This document shows positions 1 to 9,116 of a stretch of DNA of 64,000 nt, one piece after another; within the stretch, counting starts at the first letter, position 1; each line of letters opens with the position of its first letter. The DNA comes from Pseudomonadota bacterium (GTDB taxonomy: Bacteria > Pseudomonadota > Gammaproteobacteria > Xanthomonadales > Ahniellaceae), in the NCBI GenBank assembly GCA_022843465.1, contig JALHNO010000007.1:140881-204880 (forward strand), written 5' to 3'. The notes below the pieces were generated by a model, which saw only the letters and a list, made by a program, of their open reading frames with translations, ran no database searches and was not told the origin of the DNA. The position numbers were made by a program, and so were the translations under genes.

Positions 1-514
1 GCAACAGCAGCGGGAGCAGGGCAGCGTCGCCACCATAGAAAACGTCGGTACTGAAGATCGCGCCTACACGTATCGGCAGACCCATGCGACTTGCGCCGCC
101 TGCGACAGCGGACAGCAGACCGAAATCCGCGCAAGCCGACAGGTCGTGTCCGCCAAACTGCAGGCGATTGAAGTTGGAATCGGTAGACGCCGACTGCGCC
201 AGCAGCAGGTCGCCGAGCCCGACGTCACCGACGCCGCCACAGGTTCCGACCCGCACGATGCGTTGCACGCCGTAGACACGGGCCAGTTCGGTGGCATAAA
301 TCGCGGCCGATGGAATACCCATGCCGCTGCCCATGATGGACACGCGGACGCCACGATAATGACCGGTGTAGCACAGCATGTTCCGGCAATTGCTGACCTC
401 TTGCGCATCGCTCAACAGCGACTGGGCCAGATGCCGCGCGCGCAGCGGATCTCCTGGCAACAGGACCGTTTCCGCGATCGCGCCAACTGCTGCATGGATG
501 TGTGGTGTGCTCAT
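1..514 (-). CDS. deoD: Purine nucleoside phosphorylase DeoD, 3' end cut by window edge
   Basis: Phosphorolysis of purine (deoxy)nucleosides to free base and (deoxy)ribose-1-phosphate in the cytoplasm. About 171 codons are visible of a family that is usually near 235-240 aa; the rest lies outside the window. The ATG at 514-512 gives MSTPHIHAAVG, matching the DeoD N-terminus (E. coli MATPHINA). Also visible are LLPGDPLRA (phosphate and base site), MGSGMGIPSAAIY, and RVGTCGG with the phosphate-binding Arg. It is the last gene of a deoCABD-ordered operon and starts 10 bp after the deoB stop. The family assignment is secure; the C-terminal catalytic residues cannot be inspected. Confidence 0.95.
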   Translation of the reverse strand, partial: MSTPHIHAAVGAIAETVLLPGDPLRARHLAQSLLSDAQEVSNCRNMLCYTGHYRGVRVSIMGSGMGIPSAAIYATELARVYGVQRIVRVGTCGGVGDVGLGDLLLAQSASTDSNFNRLQFGGHDLSACADFGLLSAVAGGASRMGLPIRVGAIFSTDVFYGGDAALLPLLL

Positions 515-524
515 GCGTCCTCGC

Positions 525-1733
525 TCAGTCGGCGGTGAGAAAGCATCGGCCCGTGCTCAGCGGGTCGAGCCCAAGGTGCGTTGCGATGCCCTGGCCGATG
601 TCGGCAAGACTGTCGCGCCGTCCCAGAGCCCGCGCCGGGTAGCGGGCGCCGAGGGCGAGCAGGGGCACGCACTCCCGGGTGTGATCGCTGCCAGGCCAGG
701 TGGGGTCGCAGCCATGGTCAGCGCTGAGCACGAGGAGATCGTCGCTGCGCAAGGCGGCCGCGACCTCGGGCAAGCGGGCATCAAAGGCCTCCAACGCAGC
801 GGCATAGCCGAGAACATCCCGGCGGTGGCCGTAGCTGCTGTCGAACTCGACAAAGTTGGTCGCGATCAGGCTGCCATCACGGGCGTCCGCCATCGCCGCC
901 AGGGTGGCGTCGAAGAGCGCCTCATGGCCATGGGCGAGTTCGCTGCGAGTGACCCCGCGGCGCGCAAAGATGTCGCCGATCTTGCCCACCGCGACCACTT
1001 CGCCGCCGCAGCGGGAAACCGCATCCAGCAGGGTCGGCGCGGGCGGCGGCAACGAATAATCGCGGCGATGTCCGGTGCGGGTAAACCCGCGCCCGGCGCT
1101 GCCAACGAAGGGGCGCGCGATGACTCTCGCCACGTTGTACGGGGCCAGCAGTCTGCGCGCCAACACACAGAGCGCGTAGAGGCGCTCGAGTCCAAACGTC
1201 TGCTCATGCGCGGCGATCTGGAACACCGAATCCGCCGAGGTGTAGACAATGGGCCTACCGCTGGTCATGTGCTCTTCGCCGAGCCGTTCGAGTATTTCGG
1301 TCCCCGATGCATGACAGTTGCCGAGGACGCCAGGCAGATCGCCCTGCTGGATCAAAGCATGCAGCAATTCGTCCGGGAAGGATGACTCCGCTGATTCGAA
1401 CAAACCGAATGGCTTGTGCACCACTACGCCAGCGCTCTCCCAATGTCCGGAAGGCGTGTCCTTGCCACAGGAACGTTCGACAGCAAAACCCCAGAGACTG
1501 TCCGCTGCCGGCCATGCGCCCGCCGCGTTCGGCAACCGTGAATGGGCAGCGGCATGCGCCTGCGGCAAACCCATGCGCGTCAGATTGGGAATGTGCAGGG
1601 GCCCGCGTGGCGCGGCCGCACAAGCCGCCGCGATATGCCCAAAGGTATCGGCGCCGGCATCTCCGTAGTCAGCCGCATCCGGTGCTGCGCCCAGACCGAG
1701 CGAGTCGAGCACCAGCCAGATTGCGCGACTCAT
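525..1733 (-). CDS. deoB: Phosphopentomutase DeoB
   Basis: Interconverts (deoxy)ribose-1-phosphate and (deoxy)ribose-5-phosphate, linking the nucleoside phosphorylases to the DeoC aldolase. It is 402 aa, close to the family length. Alkaline-phosphatase-fold motifs are visible: VLDSLGLGAAPDA (N-terminal metal Asp), CGKDTPSGHWE with the phosphorylated Thr, HEQTFG, EFDSSYGHRRDVLGY, and LSADHGCDPTWPGSDHTRE carrying the Asp/His metal ligands. The ATG at 1733 is preferred to an in-frame start 8 codons upstream because it overlaps the deoA stop as ATGA (4 bp) and gives the usual N-terminus MSRAIWLVLD. The overlap suggests translational coupling to deoA. Confidence 0.96.
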   Translation of the reverse strand: MSRAIWLVLDSLGLGAAPDAADYGDAGADTFGHIAAACAAAPRGPLHIPNLTRMGLPQAHAAAHSRLPNAAGAWPAADSLWGFAVERSCGKDTPSGHWESAGVVVHKPFGLFESAESSFPDELLHALIQQGDLPGVLGNCHASGTEILERLGEEHMTSGRPIVYTSADSVFQIAAHEQTFGLERLYALCVLARRLLAPYNVARVIARPFVGSAGRGFTRTGHRRDYSLPPPAPTLLDAVSRCGGEVVAVGKIGDIFARRGVTRSELAHGHEALFDATLAAMADARDGSLIATNFVEFDSSYGHRRDVLGYAAALEAFDARLPEVAAALRSDDLLVLSADHGCDPTWPGSDHTRECVPLLALGARYPARALGRRDSLADIGQGIATHLGLDPLSTGRCFLTAD

Positions 1734-3067
1734 GCCGCCACCTCGACATCCCTGCACCAGCGCAACAGGGGCCGCACGCCTGCGGGCGCCGAAGGCTCGA
1801 TTCCGATCGCTGCGCGCAGGCGTGCCACGGCGGCCTCGGCGCTGGCCCGGTCGCGCGCATGCACCACGGCCAGTGGCTGCTGGGCGGCGACGCAGGCGCC
1901 GACACCGACGACATCCGACAGGCCGACCGCGTGATCGATCGATTGCCCGGGCTGCAGGCGACCACCACCCAGGTGCACGACAACATCGCCGAGTTCGCGC
2001 ACATTCATCGCCGTAACGTAACCGCAGCGATCGGCCAGCAACGAGAGCCGCAGCGGTGCTGTCGGAAGATAAGTGTCAGCGCGATCGAGAAAATCGGCCG
2101 GTCCACCCAGGGCTGCAAGCATCTGGCCAAATCGTTCGGCAGCCGCCCCGGAGCTCAGCGCGCGACGCAGACGGCGCTCGGCCTCGGCAGGTGCACGCGC
2201 CAGCCCGCCCAGTATCAGCAGTTCGCCGGCCAGCGCCACGCTCAGATCCAGCAATCGTGCGCTGCCGCCATCACCGCGCAGCAGATCCACAACAGAGCGC
2301 ACTTCGAGTGCATTTCCGGCGCTCGCCGCGAGCACCTGGTTCATGTCAGTCAAGGCCACGCGCAACGTCAATCCGCTGCCCTCGGCAACCTCCAGCATGC
2401 GATCAGCCAGCGACTCGGCCGCGTCCATGCCGGGGAACTGGGCACCGCTGCCGGTCTTGACGTCCAGCACCAGTGCCTGGGCGCCGCCGGCAAGCTTCTT
2501 GGAAAGAATCGACGCCACGATCAGATCGGGCACATCCACGGTTGCAGTGATATCGCGCACCGAGTACAGGCGGCGGTCGGCCGGCACCAGATCCTGACTC
2601 TGCCCCACGATGGCACAGCCGACATCGGCAATGACCCGGCGCAGCAGCAGCGGATCCGGGTTGACCCGATAGCCGGGGATACTCTCCAGCTTGTCCAGGG
2701 TACCGCCGGTATGGCCCAGTCCGCGCCCAGAAATCATCGGCACATAGGCGCCACAGGCAGCGAGCATCGGCGCCAGCAGCAGACTGACACAATCGCCGAC
2801 ACCGCCGGTGGAGTGCTTGTCCAGCACCGGCCCGTTCAGATGATCCCAGCGCAGGCAGCTGCCGGAGTCGCGCAGTGCCAGGGTAAAAGCGCGGCACTCC
2901 TGCACACTCATGCCGCGCAGTGCCACTGCCATCGCGAATGCCGCAACCTGAGCTTCGCTCCACTGATCGCTGGCGATACCCCGGCTGACCTGCGCCAACT
3001 GCGCCGCATCCAGTGCACGCCCGTCGCGCTTGAGGCGGATCAAGTCTGCGGGCGCCGTTGCCTTCAT
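1730..3067 (-). CDS. deoA: Thymidine phosphorylase DeoA
   Basis: Phosphorolysis of thymidine or deoxyuridine to base plus deoxyribose-1-phosphate. It is 445 aa, the normal length for this family. Visible signatures are the N-terminal alpha domain, the nucleoside phosphorylase signature around KHSTGGVGDCVS, the glycine-rich MISGRGLGHTGGTLDKLES, and the C-terminal domain with VVHLGGGR. The start overlaps the deoC stop by 4 bp (ATGA), and the stop overlaps the deoB start the same way, so the three genes look translationally coupled. Nothing looks damaged. Confidence 0.96.
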   Translation of the reverse strand: MKATAPADLIRLKRDGRALDAAQLAQVSRGIASDQWSEAQVAAFAMAVALRGMSVQECRAFTLALRDSGSCLRWDHLNGPVLDKHSTGGVGDCVSLLLAPMLAACGAYVPMISGRGLGHTGGTLDKLESIPGYRVNPDPLLLRRVIADVGCAIVGQSQDLVPADRRLYSVRDITATVDVPDLIVASILSKKLAGGAQALVLDVKTGSGAQFPGMDAAESLADRMLEVAEGSGLTLRVALTDMNQVLAASAGNALEVRSVVDLLRGDGGSARLLDLSVALAGELLILGGLARAPAEAERRLRRALSSGAAAERFGQMLAALGGPADFLDRADTYLPTAPLRLSLLADRCGYVTAMNVRELGDVVVHLGGGRLQPGQSIDHAVGLSDVVGVGACVAAQQPLAVVHARDRASAEAAVARLRAAIGIEPSAPAGVRPLLRWCRDVEVAA

Positions 3068-3816
3068 GCCGATTCAGCGAGCGCGGCCTGGAGTTCGGCG
3101 AACAGCGTGCTCGCACCAAAGCGGAAGTGCTGCGGCGAAATCCACGGCTCGCCCAGGCGTGCCTCTGCCAGATCCAGATAAACCGCGGCGTCGGCAAGTG
3201 TGCGGATTCCGCCGGCCGCCTTGAAACCGCAGCGGCCACCATCCTCGGCGATGGCATCAAGCATCTGCACCGCAGCCTCGGCCGTGGCATTGCAAGGGAC
3301 CTTCCCGGTGGATGTCTTCAGGAAATCGACACCGGCTGCGAGACCTATCGCGCAGGCCTGCCGGATCAGCGCAGGATGCTTCAGGGCGCCGGTTTCCAGA
3401 ATCAACTTCAGCGCTATCCCGTCAGCGCAGAGTTCCCGGCAGGCCTTGACGACACGCTCCGCGCGATCCGGGTGACCCGATCGCAACTCCGCGTAGGGAA
3501 GCACCAGATCAATTTCGTCTGCACCCGCGGCGATGGCCCGGCGGGTTTCGCGCACCACGCGCTCGGGATCGCTGCCGCCATCGGGAAAATTCACCACGGT
3601 CGCAATTCTGATGTTCGAGTCCGCCAGCGCATTGCGTGCGGTGGTGATGTGCTCAGGGTATACGCAGATCGCCGCGGGCGTGCCAAACGGCGTCCAGGCC
3701 GATGCACAGAGCGCGGTGATGCGACTCGGCGTATCGTCTTCGCCCAGGCTGGTCAGGTCCAGCAGCGGCAGGATGCGGAGTGCAAGCATTCGTCGTTCGG
3801 AAATCGCAACAGCCAA
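3064..3816 (-). CDS. deoC: Deoxyribose-phosphate aldolase DeoC
   Basis: Class I aldolase that cleaves 2-deoxyribose-5-phosphate to acetaldehyde and glyceraldehyde-3-phosphate, feeding nucleoside sugar into glycolysis. It is 250 aa. The Schiff-base lysine lies in DFLKTSTGK; the second active-site lysine is in CGFKAAGGIRT; the acidic residue is in EIDLVLPYAEL. I use the TTG at 3816-3814 because the mRNA has GGGAGGG immediately upstream (3827-3821); an internal ATG at 3789 has no such site. It is the first gene of the operon, so the promoter should lie between 3817 and the divergent gene at 4139. Confidence 0.94.
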   Translation of the reverse strand: MAVAISERRMLALRILPLLDLTSLGEDDTPSRITALCASAWTPFGTPAAICVYPEHITTARNALADSNIRIATVVNFPDGGSDPERVVRETRRAIAAGADEIDLVLPYAELRSGHPDRAERVVKACRELCADGIALKLILETGALKHPALIRQACAIGLAAGVDFLKTSTGKVPCNATAEAAVQMLDAIAEDGGRCGFKAAGGIRTLADAAVYLDLAEARLGEPWISPQHFRFGASTLFAELQAALAESA

Positions 3817-4138
3817 GACACCCTCCCATTGATCAACTGACCCGCATCAGACTGTGCCTGCCGGCGTCCGCTGCCCATGATCGGATTTGATCACGGTCGA
3901 ATGCGCCAGCACCTGACCTGGATCAAGGCGGAGTCCAGATACTGCGGGCGGGCGCTAGCCACTGCCACAGCCCGCCTCGGTTACCGTCAGGCCCATCCAA
4001 CCAGAAACCCGGCCCAGGCCGGCAAGCAGTCCCTGGTTCACGCCGCCCGGGCAATGCAGCCGATTGCGACCGCTGGTGACCGGGACAAATGACGTACCGA
4101 TGTCTCCCTGGTGATTGACTACCCGGGGGATCTTCGTC
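3817..4138. other. Divergent intergenic region deoC / TLDc protein
   Basis: This stretch of 322 bp has no convincing gene. It must hold the deo promoter on the minus strand and probably that of the secreted protein on the plus strand. The only notable pattern is the pentamer TGATC within a less GC-rich stretch: in the palindrome TTGATCAA (3829-3836) and again at 3878-3882 and 3888-3892. These could be regulator half-sites, but no known operator consensus is matched. Confidence 0.3.
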
Positions 4139-6982
4139 ATGACTGAGCATTGCCGCGCACGCCGTACCCATGAACTCGACAGTCGCCATCGCGTGACTAC
4201 TCCACACTGGCTTGCCCGCGCGGTGATCACGATCCTGCTGCTGGCATCAGTAGGCAGCGCGACCGCCGCGAACATCGCGGGCAACGCGTCGCTGTTGAAC
4301 CAAGCCCAGGCCGACGCCCTGGAGACCAGAATCGGACGCGGCTTTCAGACCTTTTCGCTGCGCTACCGCAGCGATGTCCACGGTGCCAGTTCGGCAATCT
4401 TCCACACGCGTGTGGATGGGTTGCCGCGCACACTGAGCGTGTATCGGATCACCAGCCCGGTGAACGCCGTGGTATCCGGCTATGTCGACACGCCATGGCG
4501 CACCGACCAGACCTACGACATCGTGCCAGCGGGCTCATCGAACGCCTTCATGACGCAATTCGATACCATGGCCCATGCTGTCCCGGTCTGGCCGTATCAA
4601 AAGTACAACAACAGCGCCTACGGACCGACGTTTGGCGGCGGTCACGATATCTACATCGACAGTACGATGCTGGTCGGCTACGTCAACCGGCACACCTATC
4701 CCTTCGGTGCCAACAACGCAATCGGCGCACAGGGGTACGCGAATATCCAGCTCGACCGCGTCGAGGTCTACGAGGTGCTCGATGGCATCGAGCAGTATCA
4801 GCTGGTCTACGCCGCCGGCCCGAACGGCACGATCAGCGGCATCACGCCGCAGACGCTGCAATATGGCCAGTCCGGCTCAGCGATCACGGCGATTCCGGAT
4901 TCTGGCTACAACTTCATTCAATGGAGTGACGGCCGGACCGACAATCCGCGGACCGACAGCAATGTCACCGCCAACGTCAATGTCACGGCCCAGTTCGCCC
5001 TGCCGACCTTCACGTTGACCTATGTTGCTGGAGCCAACGGTTCGATCAGCGGCAGCAGTCCGCAGACCGTCAATATCGGCAGCGATGGCAGCGAGGTCAT
5101 CGCGGTTCCTGATGCCGAACATTTCTTCGTGCAGTGGAGCGACGGCGTGTTGACAGCAGCACGCACCGACACCAATGTCAGCGCCAATATAAGTGTCACC
5201 GCCGAGTTTCTGCACAACCCCTACACGCTGACCTACAGCGCGGGTGGCAACGGATCAATCAGCGGAATCAGCCCGCAATCGGTTCTGCAGGGTGCCGCGG
5301 GATCCGAGGTCGTCGCGGTGGCCGATGCCAACTACCACTTCGTGCAGTGGAGCGATGGCCTGCTGAGCGCGGCACGTACCGACAGCAATGTGATGGCCGA
5401 TCTCAGCGTCACGGCGACGTTTGCGATCGACACCTACGCACTGAACTACAGCGCGGGCGCCAATGGCCTGCTGGTCGGGCCTGGGTCGCAGACGGTGAAC
5501 TACGGCACATCGGGACTACCGGTGTATGCGGTGGCGCAGGCCCACCATCACTTCGTACAGTGGAGCGATGGCGTGCAGGGCGCACTGCGAATGGACACCA
5601 ACGTGATGGCCGATGTCAATGCCAGCGCCGTGTTCGCGATCGATACCTACGCTCTGAGCTACAGCGCGGGCAGCGGGGGCAGCGTGCTCGGCGACAGCAT
5701 GCAGACGGTCGCCCATGGTGGAGATGGCACAGCAGTCACTGCAACAGCGGCCGCCGGTTACCACTTCGTGCAGTGGAGCGATGGCAGCACGCAGAATCCG
5801 CGCAGCGACCACGGCGTCATCGCCTCGCTCTCGGTCAGCGCTGTGTTCGCCAATGCGGCGCCGGCGATTGCTGCTCCTGCCGAACAGGTCGTGCTGGAAG
5901 ACAGCGGTACCCGCATGCTGACGGTCAGCGTCAGTGACCTTGAATCAGCCGCCGCGGATCTGGTGGTGACGGCGACGTCCTCATTGCCTTCCCTGGTGCC
6001 GCATCCGCTGATCAGCGCCGGCTTGCTGGATGGCGAGCGCCTGCTCAGCTTCGCGCCGATTGCAGAGCGCAATGGTGGGCCCATCACCATCACCCTGAAC
6101 ATCAGCGATCCGCTGGGCGCGAGCACCCAGACCAGCTTCGACATCACGGTCACCGCCGTCAATGATGCGCCGTCGATCGTGCTCGGCGCGGTTGCCGAAC
6201 ACCCGGTTGCAGCTACCGGCGTGCGCAGCCTCAGTCATTTCGCTCTGTTCGATGCCGGTCCCGCCGATGAAGATGCGACGCAGACTGTCGCGGATTATCT
6301 GATCGGGGCAATCAGCGACCCCGATGGTGTGCTGGTGGGCGGAAGTCTTGACATCAGCAACGCCGGCACGCTCGGCTACACGCTGTCCGGTGTCGGTGGC
6401 ATCGCCACGATCAGCACCCGTGTCCGCGACGATGGTGGCACCGGCAACGGCGGCGAGGACACTTCGCCAGCATCGCAGTTCAGCATCCAGGTGGCGCGCG
6501 GAGCCGATCTGCAGATCGCCGTCGACAATCAGCGCAATGGCCTGCTCGACGGCGAAATCACCAGCTACGCCGTGGTGGTCGCCAATGCCGGACCCAATGC
6601 GGTCGCCGATGCTGTGCTCGCCAGTACGCTGTCGGCGAATCTGGTCAATGCCAGCTGGACCTGTGTGCAGGCAAGCTCGACTGCGACCTGTCCGAGTCCA
6701 GACTCCGGCACCGGCGCGATCAGCGGCCTGGTTTCGCTGGGCGTCGATGAATACCTGCGCTTCGATCTCAGCGCGACCACCGATGCCAGTGCCGGCGCCT
6801 TCGTCAGCGTGCACACCAGCATCTCCACACCCGCAGGCACCGCAGCGATCAATATGCTCAATGACCTTGCCAGCGATTCCGACCCGATCGTGCCCGAGGC
6901 GATTTTCAGGGACGGCTTCGGCTCGGTGGAACAGCAGCAAGCGTTTACCGTGCCCGGCGCTGCCGCAGCCCTGTCGGATTGA
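4139..6982 (+). CDS. Secreted TLDc-domain protein with InlB-like repeats and DUF11 tail
   Basis: A protein of 947 aa. The N-terminal region (about 1-45) has a basic stretch then a hydrophobic segment ending in SATAA, read as a signal peptide. Residues about 60-210 look like a TLDc domain: FSLRYRSDVHGASSAIFH, GYVDTPWRTD, and the hallmark YGPTFGGGHDIYI. Five tandem repeats of about 71 aa follow (about 220-570), each with a YTLTYSAGGNGSISG-like start and FVQWSDG; they resemble divergent InlB B-repeats. Then come an Ig/cadherin-like segment ending TVTAVNDAPS, a second such region, and a DUF11-type domain (about 785-920) before IFRDGFGS, a tail common in Xanthomonadales exported proteins. ATG 4139 follows GGGGGA; a TTG 24 bp upstream is the alternative start. 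The function is unknown; extracellular adhesion or display is an inference. Confidence 0.8.
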   Translation: MTEHCRARRTHELDSRHRVTTPHWLARAVITILLLASVGSATAANIAGNASLLNQAQADALETRIGRGFQTFSLRYRSDVHGASSAIFHTRVDGLPRTLSVYRITSPVNAVVSGYVDTPWRTDQTYDIVPAGSSNAFMTQFDTMAHAVPVWPYQKYNNSAYGPTFGGGHDIYIDSTMLVGYVNRHTYPFGANNAIGAQGYANIQLDRVEVYEVLDGIEQYQLVYAAGPNGTISGITPQTLQYGQSGSAITAIPDSGYNFIQWSDGRTDNPRTDSNVTANVNVTAQFALPTFTLTYVAGANGSISGSSPQTVNIGSDGSEVIAVPDAEHFFVQWSDGVLTAARTDTNVSANISVTAEFLHNPYTLTYSAGGNGSISGISPQSVLQGAAGSEVVAVADANYHFVQWSDGLLSAARTDSNVMADLSVTATFAIDTYALNYSAGANGLLVGPGSQTVNYGTSGLPVYAVAQAHHHFVQWSDGVQGALRMDTNVMADVNASAVFAIDTYALSYSAGSGGSVLGDSMQTVAHGGDGTAVTATAAAGYHFVQWSDGSTQNPRSDHGVIASLSVSAVFANAAPAIAAPAEQVVLEDSGTRMLTVSVSDLESAAADLVVTATSSLPSLVPHPLISAGLLDGERLLSFAPIAERNGGPITITLNISDPLGASTQTSFDITVTAVNDAPSIVLGAVAEHPVAATGVRSLSHFALFDAGPADEDATQTVADYLIGAISDPDGVLVGGSLDISNAGTLGYTLSGVGGIATISTRVRDDGGTGNGGEDTSPASQFSIQVARGADLQIAVDNQRNGLLDGEITSYAVVVANAGPNAVADAVLASTLSANLVNASWTCVQASSTATCPSPDSGTGAISGLVSLGVDEYLRFDLSATTDASAGAFVSVHTSISTPAGTAAINMLNDLASDSDPIVPEAIFRDGFGSVEQQQAFTVPGAAAALSD
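4795..5850 (+). repeat. Five tandem ~213-bp coding repeats (InlB-like)
   Basis: The codons for F(V/I)QWSDG recur near 4911, 5126, 5339, 5551 and 5764, a period of about 213 bp (71 codons). The three later copies share most of their DNA sequence at this motif (TTCGTGCAGTGGAGCGATGG), suggesting recent expansion or gene conversion. The first copy is the most diverged. Confidence 0.85.
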
Positions 6983-7187
6983 ATTCGCGGTCGCTGCAGG
7001 ACGGTCGCTGCAACAGCGTCGCTCTGGATCTGCCGGGGCGACGCTGCCGCTCGCTCAGCCGCGATGCGCAGGCCTGCACGGCGCGTCAGCCTTTCATACC
7101 ACCGTAATCCCGATTCCCGCGCAAGGTACACATTGAGGTCCGCGTCATGACATCCTAGGGGACTCCAGAAGCCGTGGGACTGACCCG

Positions 7188-8756
7188 ATGAATGAAGCCC
7201 TGTCGACCAAGCGAAGCGCCATGGATCGCTTCCTCAACATCATCGAGCGCGGCGGCAATGCGCTGCCGCATCCTGCGACCCTGTTCGCCCTGCTGGCCCT
7301 GCTGGTGATCCTGATGTCCTGGCTGGCCACCCTGGCCGGGCTTTCGGTGCAACATCCGGCCAGCGGCGAAACCGTGCACCCGGTGAATCTGCTGAGCGTC
7401 GCCGGCCTGCATCGCATCCTCACCAACCTGGTGACCAACTTCACCAGCTTCGCTCCGCTCGGCACCGTCCTGGTCGCTCTGATCGGCATCGGTGTCGCCG
7501 AACACAGCGGCCTGATCGGCGCATCGCTGCGCATGCTGGTGCTGTCGGCACCGCGCTATCTGCTGACACCGATCCTCGTGTTCGCTGGCGTCATGTCCAA
7601 CATGGCCAGCGAGATCGGCTACGTGCTGCTGGTACCACTGGCCGCACTGATCTTCCGCTCGGCCGGGCGCCATCCGATTCTCGGCATGGCAGCAGCGTTT
7701 GCGGGCGTCTCCGGCGGCTACTCGGCCAATCTGCTGATCGGCACGATCGATCCTCTGCTCTCGGGTCTGTCGCAGGAAGCCGCGCGGATCATCGATCCTG
7801 CCTACACGGTGAGCCCTCTCGCCAACTGGTACTTCATGATCGCGTCGACACCGCTGATCACCCTGCTCGGCTGGTTTGTCACCGAACGCATCATCGCGCC
7901 ACGCTTTCCCAATGCCGCTGACGATGCCGTGGACAGCGATGATCCGCAATCACAACGATTGAACCCCAGCGAACGCCGCGGCATGTACTGGGCGATCCTG
8001 GCGGTGGTCGGGTTCAGTGTGCTGATGCTGTGGGCCACGCTGCCACAGGGCAGCCTGCCCGGCGCCGGGTTCCTGCGCGACGCGCAGACCGGAGATCTGC
8101 TCAAATCACCCTTCCTCAGTGGCATCGTCGCCATCATCTTCGGCTATGGCGTGATCGCCGGCATCGCCTATGGCGTGGGCGCCGGCACCATCAAGTCGGA
8201 CGTCGATGTGATCAAGGGCATGAGCGCCAGCATGAGCACCCTGGGCGGTTACCTGGTGCTGGTCTTTTTTGCCGCCCAGTTCGTGGCGTTCTTCAACTGG
8301 ACGCAACTCGGCCTGGTGTTTGCCGTCGAAGGCGCTGATGCCCTCAAGTCGCTGGGCCTGCCGACGATCCCGCTGTTCATCTGCTTCATCCTGCTGACCG
8401 CCGTGGTGAATCTGTTCATGGGCTCGTCATCGGCCAAGTGGGCCCTGATGGCGCCGGTGTTCATTCCGATGTTCATGCTGCTGGGCTATTCGCCGGAGAT
8501 GACCCAGGTGGCCTATCGTGTCGGCGACAGCGTCACCAATATCATCTCGCCGATGATGAGCTATTTCGCGCTGATCATCGCGTTCTTCCAGCGCTACGAG
8601 CCCAAGGCCGGCATCGGCACCCTGGTCGCCACCATGCTGCCTTACTCGATCGTGTTCCTGGTCGGCTGGAGCCTGATGTTCGGCGTCTGGATCTGGTTCG
8701 AGCTTCCCATTGGCCCGGACGCGCCGCTGATCTATGTGCCGGCGGCAACCGGCTGA
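7188..8756 (+). CDS. AbgT-family transporter
   Basis: Inner-membrane protein of 522 aa with about 12 hydrophobic segments, belonging to the AbgT family (p-aminobenzoyl-glutamate uptake, or MtrF/YdaH-type antifolate efflux). Recognisable parts are the N-terminal [38 protein letters not shown], the hairpin region [39 protein letters not shown], and the second inverted repeat with [17 protein letters not shown] and [18 protein letters not shown]. The substrate direction cannot be told from sequence. It stands alone, with no abgA/abgB hydrolase genes nearby. Confidence 0.92.
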   Translation: MNEALSTKRSAMDRFLNIIERGGNALPHPATLFALLALLVILMSWLATLAGLSVQHPASGETVHPVNLLSVAGLHRILTNLVTNFTSFAPLGTVLVALIGIGVAEHSGLIGASLRMLVLSAPRYLLTPILVFAGVMSNMASEIGYVLLVPLAALIFRSAGRHPILGMAAAFAGVSGGYSANLLIGTIDPLLSGLSQEAARIIDPAYTVSPLANWYFMIASTPLITLLGWFVTERIIAPRFPNAADDAVDSDDPQSQRLNPSERRGMYWAILAVVGFSVLMLWATLPQGSLPGAGFLRDAQTGDLLKSPFLSGIVAIIFGYGVIAGIAYGVGAGTIKSDVDVIKGMSASMSTLGGYLVLVFFAAQFVAFFNWTQLGLVFAVEGADALKSLGLPTIPLFICFILLTAVVNLFMGSSSAKWALMAPVFIPMFMLLGYSPEMTQVAYRVGDSVTNIISPMMSYFALIIAFFQRYEPKAGIGTLVATMLPYSIVFLVGWSLMFGVWIWFELPIGPDAPLIYVPAATG

Positions 8757-9116
8757 GCGGCGGACGCCGGGCTGCGGCCGACACGGACAGGGGCGAAGGC
8801 CGCGTTCCTGATGCGGGCAGCCTGCTCGAAATCGTGATCGAGGACCGGTTCCCGTGGCTGACCGCGGCCGACCGAAGGCATACACTGTGCGCTGTCCTGC
8901 GCGCCGCCTGCGCTTGTGGGATTGTCGACTTCTTCTTCGCCGCCCGGGAGCGTTCGATCTTGCTGCACGCTGCTGCTGACCGCGACCACCGCGCTGCACC
9001 CATCCGCCGGGATCACCGGTCACGGCGCGTCCTGTCCGCATCCGGCTGGGCGCAGACCGGCATCGGGCTGCGCGCCTTGCCCGCGTCGATGGCAGCCGCT
9101 GCCAGCCAGGATTTCC
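8757..9116 (+). other. Upstream region of the winged-helix regulator, weak promoter candidate
   Basis: No gene is convincing here. The reading frame of the downstream regulator stays open to an upstream non-ATG start at 8916, but that extra N-terminus is low-complexity and lacks similarity to the family. A possible sigma-70 promoter is CTGACC (8858-8863), a 17-bp spacer, then TACACT (8881-8886). This is a weak match and only a suggestion. Confidence 0.25.

Noticed and set aside
1307..3181. 624-codon plus-strand frame across deoB/deoA
   Set aside because: Antisense to two conserved genes; composition is typical of a shadow frame.
8916..9116. 67-codon N-terminal extension of the winged-helix regulator
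   Set aside because: Ser/Pro/Cys-rich sequence without similarity to the family; begins with a non-ATG codon.
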